In this document: in pieces, positions 1-5,104 of the stretch | Layout: each line of letters opens with the position of its first letter | How positions within the stretch are numbered: position 1 is the stretch's first letter | From: CAYGVT01 sp964353355 | GTDB taxonomy: Archaea > Thermoplasmatota > DTKX01 > GCA-020343715 | Direction of reading: 5' to 3' | DNA length: 8,484 nucleotides | NCBI GenBank assembly: GCA_964353355.1 | Contig: CAYGVT010000084.1 | Location: forward strand, 1 to 8,484 | The notes under the pieces: generated by a model | The model's input: only the letters and a program-made list of their open reading frames with translations | The model's database searches: none | Told to the model about the DNA's origin: nothing | Translations under genes and position numbers: made by a program

Positions 1-80
1 GATGGGGGTGGATGGGGGTGGATGGGGGTGGATGGGGGTGGATGGGGGTGGATGGGGGTGGATGGGGGTGGATGGGGGCG
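1..80. repeat. 10-bp G-rich tandem repeat, 8 units, G-quadruplex-prone
   Basis: Seven identical copies of GATGGGGGTG stand head to tail at 1-70, followed by one variant, GATGGGGGCG, at 71-80. The array begins at the first base, so it probably continues outside the window. Each unit has a run of five G separated by five bases, so eight G5 runs lie in a row on the plus strand, which is a strong G-quadruplex pattern. The period is about one DNA helical turn. A long reading frame runs through it, but it only gives a low-complexity Gly/Trp/Met peptide and is not a gene. The array lies just downstream of the cis-prenyltransferase-like gene, with the G-rich strand serving as template for transcription coming from that gene. 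Confidence 0.95.
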
Positions 81-137
81 GGGTGGGCCTTCTGGGATGC
101 ACGCACCTGGTACCTAACCGGTTGCCTGCATTGAGCC

Positions 138-1082
138 TCAATCCAGGTCGAAGACCCACCATCCCCCTATGCGCTGACCGATGCCGACGACCTTGTCCTC
201 GTACCGCTGGTAGATCGAACGGGCCTCCTCCAGGCCCTCCTTCTCCTCCGTGTCGAGGTAGGCGCGGCTGCCGAAGGTGCGCCGGCGCGAGTAGAGGAAG
301 TCGTAGACTATCCTCCTGTAGAAGTTGTGCGTGACCTCGGTGATGGGCGCGGGCGTGAAGTAGAGCTCGGCGTACTCGCCCAGGAAGGGGGGCATCGTCT
401 CGCTCAGCCTCAGCTCGCAGGGGCGGATGAACACCTCCACGCTCTTCACCGGCTCGCCGTAGTACTCCTTGACCACGGTGTTGAACCGGTTGTTCCAGAT
501 GTTCTCGAAGTCGGTCACGCCGTACTTGCTGGCGAAGTTGACCACGGCGCGCATCTCCTCCCTGTGGGTGGAGGTGGCGAAGCCCAGGAAGAGCGTCTTG
601 TGGCCGTGCTTGGTGATGTCCTCCACCTGCTTCATGCTGTCGAACAGGTCAGTGTATCCCAGCTGGCGGAGGAAGTCGAAGTCGCCGTAGAACTTGAGCC
701 GGATGTCCTCGTCGTGGAAGTAGCCCAGCCAGTAGTCGCCCTCGAACACCTCGCGGGCGAAGTCCATGATCTTCTTCTGGTAGGCGTCGCCCCTGTTGTA
801 GCACCCGTAGGTCATCGCGGGCACGAACAGCGTCTGCACGCCCTGGTTGAAACAGCTCGAGAAGATGCGCTGGTAGGGGCGCGACAGCCTCCTGTTGAGC
901 TTGCGGATGAAGTCCTTCTCGGTGGGGTCGAGGCCGAAGAACACCTGACCGGTCCTGCGCGTGGCGTCGTCGACGACGCACACGCTGGTGGGCGCTCCGT
1001 TCTGCCTCACGAGCGAGGAGACCTCCTCGTCCGAGAGCCGCATGAACTGGTCGTACTCGACGTTCCCATCTCCCTCTACCAT
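138..1082 (-). CDS. Rv3378c-like cis-prenyltransferase-fold diterpenyl transferase/phosphatase
   Basis: Predicted 314-residue soluble enzyme of the cis-prenyltransferase (UPP synthase) fold. Visible motifs: VDDATRR at 37-43, the counterpart of the catalytic DGxRR motif with D39 as catalytic Asp; RGDAY at 97-101; LKFYGD at 129-134; EYYGE at 206-210; IRPCELRLSE at 219-228, matching the family's RTxGExRLS; YAELYFT at 237-243; a basic YDFLYSRRRTFG at 260-271; and GIGQRIGGWWVF at 300-311. From memory, M. tuberculosis Rv3378c (296 residues) shares the FDGTRR, DRGDxY, FYGD, YYGE, SLYFT, RRILYDxxY and C-terminal GVGxxxxGIWF elements in the same order. Rv3378c removes the diphosphate of tuberculosinyl diphosphate and attaches the diterpene to adenosine or water. 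The protein follows a class II diterpene cyclase, so a cyclised C20 diphosphate is the likely substrate. Start 1082 is chosen because GGAGG at 1090-1094 lies 7 bases upstream; ATGs at 1088 and 1118 fit worse. An ordinary cis-polyprenyl synthase is the main alternative. Confidence 0.8.
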   Translation of the reverse strand: MVEGDGNVEYDQFMRLSDEEVSSLVRQNGAPTSVCVVDDATRRTGQVFFGLDPTEKDFIRKLNRRLSRPYQRIFSSCFNQGVQTLFVPAMTYGCYNRGDAYQKKIMDFAREVFEGDYWLGYFHDEDIRLKFYGDFDFLRQLGYTDLFDSMKQVEDITKHGHKTLFLGFATSTHREEMRAVVNFASKYGVTDFENIWNNRFNTVVKEYYGEPVKSVEVFIRPCELRLSETMPPFLGEYAELYFTPAPITEVTHNFYRRIVYDFLYSRRRTFGSRAYLDTEEKEGLEEARSIYQRYEDKVVGIGQRIGGWWVFDLD

Positions 1083-1133
1083 TGCCATTCCTCCAACCTT
1101 CCCAAGATCGCCTTGCATAAAGTCGCTGCTGGA

Positions 1134-2687
1134 TCACAGGGGGCCACTGTGGTCACCCCCGACGTACATCTTGTACATGGAGAGCGCCCCGAGCACCAGG
1201 GTGTCGATGATGTTGCCTGGCGCGTAGAGCACCTTCGCCATCCACATCTCCGGGTGCCGGGCGGCCGGGTACTCCTGGAGGAGGTACTCGACCCCCCTGC
1301 GGAGGGGCGTTGTGTCGATGCCCTCCACCTTGTTGTGATAGTAAAGGAGGCCCTGCAGCCCGAAGGCGGTTTCCTCGATTGTACCTAACCCGTTGCCGAG
1401 AACAAAGCCCCAAGAACCGTCTGGATGCTGCGTGTCGAGGAAAAAGGACGCGCAGCGCTCGGCGAGCAGGGCCTCCCCGATAATATCGAACGCGAATATC
1501 GCGTGTGAGGTGCAGTAGGCGGGAGAGAGGTGCCACTCGTCCACGAGGTGGTCCCCGTCGACCATCCTCGACCGGAGCCACTTGACGGTGGCGGACACCA
1601 TCGCGTCCCTGTCGGGGTGCGAGGAGCCGGCCACTGCCTCGAGGGCGTGGACGTTGGGGCCGGGGCGGCCCCGCGACTCCACGGCGTAGGTGACGAAGTG
1701 GTCGTCGCGCCAGAAGGCGTCGAGGACGTGGGGGTCGGGCTCGCGCCCGACCATGGTGAGCAGCCTGTAGCCCATCGCGGTGTCGTCCAGGTCGGCGACC
1801 CGGAAGTGGCGCCCGAAGCTCAGCCCGGTGGGCATCCAGGCGTCCTGGAGGGCCAGCACGGCCTCCGCGAACTCGCTCTCGGTCGACCTCGCGTGCATGA
1901 GGTTGTAGAGGCAGTAGACCCGGTCCATGACGTCCAGGTCCCAGAAGTGGCGCACCCCGCCCCCGTCGACCATGGCGCCGCGGATGTAGCGCAGCTTGTC
2001 GTAGTAGGTGTGGTCGCGCACGGGCTCGTCCTCGAAGACGATGGACGCGGCCGTCGACGAGCCCGAGCTCATGATGGAGCCGTCGGGCTGCTGCAGCCGC
2101 GACGTCACGCGGCGGGGGCTCGGCCCCCTGCCGAGGATCTCGACGAAGTGCCCCAGGGGGTGCTCGGGGTCAACGTAGACGTAGGAGAGCAGCGCCCTGC
2201 GGACCGCGCCCATCGGCTGGTGGGGGCTCTCCTCGTGGGGGACGTCGAGCCCGACGCGGCGGGCCTCCTCGATGAGCTGCCCCACGAGGTGGTCCGACCC
2301 GACGCCCTCGGGCGCGTCGCCCAGCTCGCCCATGCGCGACCGTATGTACTCCTCGGCCCTGTCGAGGGCCTCGGGATGCCGGCCCCACTGGTGCAGCGCG
2401 ATGGCGGCGGAGAGCGTGTTGATGAACCGGTCGTACTCGTGGAAGACCTCGGAGCCCCACGAGCCGTCCTCGCGCTGGTTGGCGATGAGCCAGTCCAGCG
2501 CCTCCGGGAACTCGGGCTCGCCTGAGAGGTCGGGGATGCGCGCCGCCCAGCCGGTGTCGTAGGCAGCGGGGGTGATGTGGCCGGAGCCCATGCGCTCCCA
2601 GAGCCCCGCCACCCCCATGGCCAGGACGTCCTTGAGGCGGTCCATGAGGTCCGCCCCCCCGACCGCGCCATCCTCACTCACTATCAT
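1134..2687 (-). CDS. class II diterpene cyclase (Rv3377c / copalyl diphosphate synthase type)
   Basis: Predicted 517-residue cytosolic cyclase that would protonate geranylgeranyl diphosphate and close a bicyclic ring while keeping the diphosphate. The class II acid motif DLDDTAM is at 299-305, with D301 the expected proton donor. The N-terminal AAYDTGW at 41-47 matches the SAYDTAWVA signature of bacterial and plant copalyl diphosphate synthases. QW-type repeats appear at 71-78 (QREDGSWG) and 420-428 (QHPDGSWGF), and HEES is at 151-154. No convincing class I DDxxD metal site is seen, so it is probably monofunctional. Length and motif order match M. tuberculosis Rv3377c (about 501 residues), including the NVHxL, HxSxxY and MAKxLY blocks, as I recall that sequence. 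Archaea make GGPP for membrane lipids, so substrate is at hand. GGAGG at 2690-2694 lies only 2 bases before this ATG but 8 before an in-frame GTG at 2681, which may be the true start. The exact ring skeleton cannot be read from sequence. Confidence 0.9.
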   Translation of the reverse strand: MIVSEDGAVGGADLMDRLKDVLAMGVAGLWERMGSGHITPAAYDTGWAARIPDLSGEPEFPEALDWLIANQREDGSWGSEVFHEYDRFINTLSAAIALHQWGRHPEALDRAEEYIRSRMGELGDAPEGVGSDHLVGQLIEEARRVGLDVPHEESPHQPMGAVRRALLSYVYVDPEHPLGHFVEILGRGPSPRRVTSRLQQPDGSIMSSGSSTAASIVFEDEPVRDHTYYDKLRYIRGAMVDGGGVRHFWDLDVMDRVYCLYNLMHARSTESEFAEAVLALQDAWMPTGLSFGRHFRVADLDDTAMGYRLLTMVGREPDPHVLDAFWRDDHFVTYAVESRGRPGPNVHALEAVAGSSHPDRDAMVSATVKWLRSRMVDGDHLVDEWHLSPAYCTSHAIFAFDIIGEALLAERCASFFLDTQHPDGSWGFVLGNGLGTIEETAFGLQGLLYYHNKVEGIDTTPLRRGVEYLLQEYPAARHPEMWMAKVLYAPGNIIDTLVLGALSMYKMYVGGDHSGPL

Positions 2688-2700
2688 GCCCTCCCACCAC

Positions 2701-3024
2701 CTACTCCTTGAGCCTCTCCAGCTTCATCTTCAGTATGTCCGAGAGCTTCTTGTCCCCGGTCAGGAGCAAAGTCGCCCTGCACAGGTCCGCGATGAGCGGC
2801 TCCCCGAGCTCCTCCTTGGTGAGCGAGCCAGGGGACAGGTCGTGCTTCCTCAGGAACAGGAGAAGGACGAACTCGGCGTCCTCGGAGACGCCCTCGTCGC
2901 GCAGCACCTCCGCCACGGTCTTGGCGAAGGGGCCCATCTCGGCCCTCGGTAGGCCCTTCGGGGGGACGATCCGGTGCACGGTGATCTCGAAGATCTCGTC
3001 CTCGTCCGGGTTCAAGACCTTCAT
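2701..3024 (-). CDS. small hypothetical protein, first gene of the terpenoid cluster; 5' end uncertain
   Basis: From ATG at 3024 this gives a 107-residue soluble, charged protein with no membrane segment; I do not recognise a family. The stop codon ends 13 bases before the cyclase start, so the two are very likely cotranscribed. The start is doubtful. There is no good ribosome site at 3024, and the same frame stays open upstream to about 3165, encoding a plausible stretch (VTIPDALRDE, then GNRITIKTDDM) with G/C-biased third positions but no ATG, GTG or TTG. Together with KVLNPDEDEIFEITV that stretch resembles a SpoVT/AbrB-type swapped-hairpin domain, which would suggest a DNA-binding regulator, but this is a weak call. 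Reaching an upstream start needs a frame change at one of two G-runs (3144-3149 or 3111-3117). The gene may be frameshifted by a sequence error, truly broken, or expressed by recoding. Confidence 0.6.
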   Translation of the reverse strand: MKVLNPDEDEIFEITVHRIVPPKGLPRAEMGPFAKTVAEVLRDEGVSEDAEFVLLLFLRKHDLSPGSLTKEELGEPLIADLCRATLLLTGDKKLSDILKMKLERLKE

Positions 3025-3182
3025 GTCATCCGTCTTTATGGTTATCCTGTTCCCCTGGATGATGTGCCCGAAGAACGTTATCTCATCGCGAAGTGCGTCC
3101 GGTATCGTTACCCCCCCGAAGGACCAAAGATTATGCGGTGCTTCCCCCCGGAAGCGACGCGGCGTTCATCATTCTTTATCTT

Positions 3183-3188
3183 CTCCTT
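3183..3188 (-). promoter_or_regulatory. ribosome binding site AAGGAG of the small gene's probable true start
   Basis: On the minus strand AAGGAG lies 10 bases before ATG at 3172 and 13 before ATG at 3169. That frame reads only 13 codons (MMNAASLPGG...) before a stop. Removing one G from the six-G run at 3144-3149 joins it to the 2701-3024 frame, giving about 156 residues. The site therefore argues that the small gene starts here rather than at 3024. Confidence 0.4.
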
Positions 3189-3236
3189 TTTGCGACCTTT
3201 TACGACGCGAATGTCGACCATACTTGTCACCGCGAG

Positions 3237-3245
3237 TATAAATAA
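3237..3245 (-). promoter_or_regulatory. TATA box, probable promoter of the terpenoid cluster
   Basis: The minus strand reads TTATTTATA in a locally A/T-rich patch, against G/C-rich surroundings. Archaeal transcription normally begins about 25 bases downstream, here near 3215. That would leave a leader of about 40 bases containing the AAGGAG site at 3183-3188 before ATG 3172. The element also reads TATAAATAA on the plus strand, but I find no credible plus-strand gene after it. Confidence 0.5.
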
Positions 3246-3590
3246 CTTCTGTGGGTCCTCTAGAATTTGAGAAAATCGTGTATTGGGAAGTCGTAAAAAG
3301 TCTCATCTACTTACTGGCTATCCCGCAATATAGGCCTATGACCCCGGTCGGGAGGCCTCCGGAGGCCGTTCTCAGACCTTCGTTTCGCATGGAGGCAGCT
3401 GCGGAAGTCCTCTCGATACACGGTACACTGCCCCAAGGGGGGGCTCACTACGTCCTGTAGGCCCGGGAAGAGTGCGGGCGGACGCCCCCTCCTCAAGCTA
3501 CTGGCAATGCGGCGGGAAGGGGCTGGCAGAGGCCCCCCGTTGGACGGTCCTGAAAGGTCGCAGAAGTTCGCGGGAGGTCGCCCCGACCCC
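3246..3590. other. 345-bp stretch without a convincing gene
   Basis: This stretch separates two minus-strand transcription units. Its right part is G/C-rich and its left part (about 3246-3340) is much more A/T-rich. Short frames on both strands (3251-3460 plus, 3311-3496 minus) have no ribosome site, poor composition and no recognisable family. It holds overlapping palindromes at 3351-3367 and a weak G/C hairpin (GGGGC...GCCCC) at about 3519-3536. I looked for tRNA, RNase P RNA and SRP RNA signatures and did not find them. A non-coding RNA or the 3' end of the TPR transcript remains possible. Confidence 0.5.
3351..3367. repeat. overlapping perfect palindromes
   Basis: GGAGGCCTCC (3351-3360) and GGCCTCCGGAGGCC (3354-3367) are both perfect palindromes that share bases, so two alternative cruciforms or hairpins could form. 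It could be a binding site for a dimeric regulator or part of a folded RNA. No T-run follows on either strand, so it does not look like a simple terminator. Confidence 0.5.
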
Positions 3591-4121
3591 CTAGGGCTCG
3601 CCGCCAGGGGCGGCGCCCAGGCGCCTCAGGATGCGCTGGTTGAGCAGCAGGCTCTCCCTGGCGTAGGAGTACGCGGGGTCGAGCACCAGCACGCGCTCGT
3701 AGCACTGGATGGCGCCCTGGTAATCGCCCAGCTCGTCCATGGCGCTGCCGAGGTGCATGAGGGTACGGTGGTCCGAGGGCTCGAGCTCCACCGCCTTGCG
3801 CCAGGCCTCGGCCGCCCGGTCTGTCTCCCCGGCCAGGCGGTGGGCGAACCCCTTGCGTCTCCAAGCCTCCGAGGAGACCGGGTCGAGGGCGAGGGCCTGC
3901 TCGTAGAACCCCAGGGCGGCCTTGGGGTCGTAGCGGCAAACGCTGGACCTCCCCTTGAGGATCCAAGCCTCGACCGAGCCAGGGTCCTGGGCCAGGGCCG
4001 AGTCGGCGGCGCGGCTCGCGCGCTCGAAGTCGCCGGCAAGGAGCGCGATGCGGCCCGCTTCGAGCTGCCCGCGCCCCCCGTCGATTGCCCCAGGCCCAGA
4101 GCTGGGGGGCTGCCTCAGCAT
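3591..4121 (-). CDS. TPR-repeat protein
   Basis: Predicted 176-residue soluble protein made almost wholly of four tetratricopeptide repeats at about 17-49, 50-83, 84-117 and 118-151. Typical TPR positions are clear, such as EAWxxKG, ALxLDPxSxEAW, AxxxWxKAVELEP and GDYxGAIxCYERVLxLDP. A short helical tail (YARESLLLNQRILRRLG) ends the protein. TPR arrays form a groove for protein binding, so it is probably an adaptor; its partner is unknown. ATG 4121 is preceded by GAGG six bases upstream. An in-frame GTG at 4136 overlaps the stop of the DUF89 gene and is a possible alternative. The 11-base gap to that gene points to cotranscription. No signal peptide or membrane segment is seen. Confidence 0.88.
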   Translation of the reverse strand: MLRQPPSSGPGAIDGGRGQLEAGRIALLAGDFERASRAADSALAQDPGSVEAWILKGRSSVCRYDPKAALGFYEQALALDPVSSEAWRRKGFAHRLAGETDRAAEAWRKAVELEPSDHRTLMHLGSAMDELGDYQGAIQCYERVLVLDPAYSYARESLLLNQRILRRLGAAPGGEP

Positions 4122-4132
4122 CCCATCCCTCG

Positions 4133-5002
4133 TCACTTGTATAGCTTCACGACGTTTATATCCTTTGCCTCCCCGAGCGTACGAGCCACAGGGTGGCACT
4201 TCGTGCGTAGTAGGTAGGCGATGGGCCGGATGGGCGCATCCGAGAGGGATTCGAAGTTCGCCATGCCCTTGCTCACGACAAAGTCGGCTCCCTGGATGGC
4301 GTCGAGGGTGGGGGCGGGGAGGGTCCCGAGGTCGATGCCCACGGCGAACTGGCCTGTGTCGAGCACCGCGTCCGCGTGCGCGGTCAGGCCGAGCGCCTCC
4401 ACATCCTCGCGGGTCGCGTCGGTCAGGATGGGCCTGCCCTTGACCACGAGGGTGACGCGGCAGCCGCGCGCGCGCAGCTCGTCCATGAGCAGGGTGTCGA
4501 GCACGACCTCGCCGCAGTTGTCGGCCAGGTAGGCGACCTCCACCCCGGGCCCGAGGAGGGCCGCCATCGCGTCCGTGTCGTCCCGCCCGAGCCCCTGCGC
4601 GACCAGGTGCTCGAACTCGTGCTCCAGGCGGCGGGCGTCCTCGAGCCCGCCCTTGATGCCGGAGTCGAGGACGTTGCCGACGATGGACAGGAGGGCGGCC
4701 GTGCGCAGCCTCTCCCCGGGCGCCGTGGACCCTAGCATCTCGCGCGCGCGCGGGAGGAGCCTCAACGCGACCTCGTTGGAGGCGCGCTTGAGCCCAGCGT
4801 AGGGGTCGGCGGTCCCGAGCGCCTCGTAGGCGGCCCTGTGCGCGCGGGTGGCGACGTCCGCGGACACGTCGTTCGGGCACGAGGCCGCGACCTCGCGCGT
4901 GGCCGCGAGGACCGCGTCGAGGGACCTCTCGGGGGCGGCGAGCCCGGCCTCGAACCTCACTCGGGCCAGCAGGCAGGGCACGCACTCGGGGTCGAGCCTC
5001 AC
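4133..5002 (-). CDS. DUF89 / ARMT1-like metal-dependent phosphatase (damage-control phosphatase family)
   Basis: Predicted 289-residue soluble protein. Motifs fit the archaeal stand-alone DUF89 group: N-terminal ECVPC at 6-10 with two cysteines, GNVLDSGIKGG at 109-119, the metal-site motif DNCGE at 161-165, VVKGRPILTDATRED at 186-200, and SKGMANFESL at 244-253, which is usually SKGQGNFE in relatives. Known family members are Mn/Ni/Co-dependent phosphatases thought to remove harmful or damaged sugar and cofactor phosphates; the physiological substrate here cannot be told. The length is normal for the group. GTG at 5002 is the only start before an in-frame stop at 5024-5026, and it yields the conserved ECxxC N-terminus. 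The gene is followed closely by the TPR gene, probably in one transcript. Confidence 0.9.
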   Translation of the reverse strand: MRLDPECVPCLLARVRFEAGLAAPERSLDAVLAATREVAASCPNDVSADVATRAHRAAYEALGTADPYAGLKRASNEVALRLLPRAREMLGSTAPGERLRTAALLSIVGNVLDSGIKGGLEDARRLEHEFEHLVAQGLGRDDTDAMAALLGPGVEVAYLADNCGEVVLDTLLMDELRARGCRVTLVVKGRPILTDATREDVEALGLTAHADAVLDTGQFAVGIDLGTLPAPTLDAIQGADFVVSKGMANFESLSDAPIRPIAYLLRTKCHPVARTLGEAKDINVVKLYK

Positions 5003-5023
5003 GGCGCACGTATCCTGGTGGCC

Positions 5024-5031
5024 CTAGAAAA
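5024..5031 (-). promoter_or_regulatory. possible TATA-like element of the DUF89 gene
   Basis: The minus strand reads TTTTCTAG, centred about 26 bases before the GTG start at 5002. That spacing would suit a leaderless transcript, and no strong ribosome site precedes the GTG. The match to an archaeal TATA box is weak. Confidence 0.3.
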
Positions 5032-5104
5032 GGGTTGGCCCGAGCCGCGGTATGCCCCAGGCTGGAAGGGTTGGACCGCCACCTCGACACAGGCGCGTGC
5101 CCGC

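Noticed and set aside
131..141. TTGAG-C-CTCAA as a terminator of the terpenoid cluster
   Set aside because: The arms are five bases with a one-base loop and overlap the stop codon; no T-run follows on the minus strand.
2..334. 110-codon plus-strand frame through the repeat array
   Set aside because: It begins with translated repeat (GVDGGGWGWM) and ends antisense to the Rv3378c-like gene; no ribosome site or family.
3251..3460. 69-codon plus-strand frame after the A/T-rich box
   Set aside because: The GTG start would lie only a few bases after the TATA box, ahead of any transcript start, and the peptide has no recognisable features.
3246..3590. RNase P RNA or SRP RNA gene
   Set aside because: Fragments such as GGAAGTCC at about 3403-3410 recall conserved RNA cores, but the surrounding conserved regions are missing on both strands.
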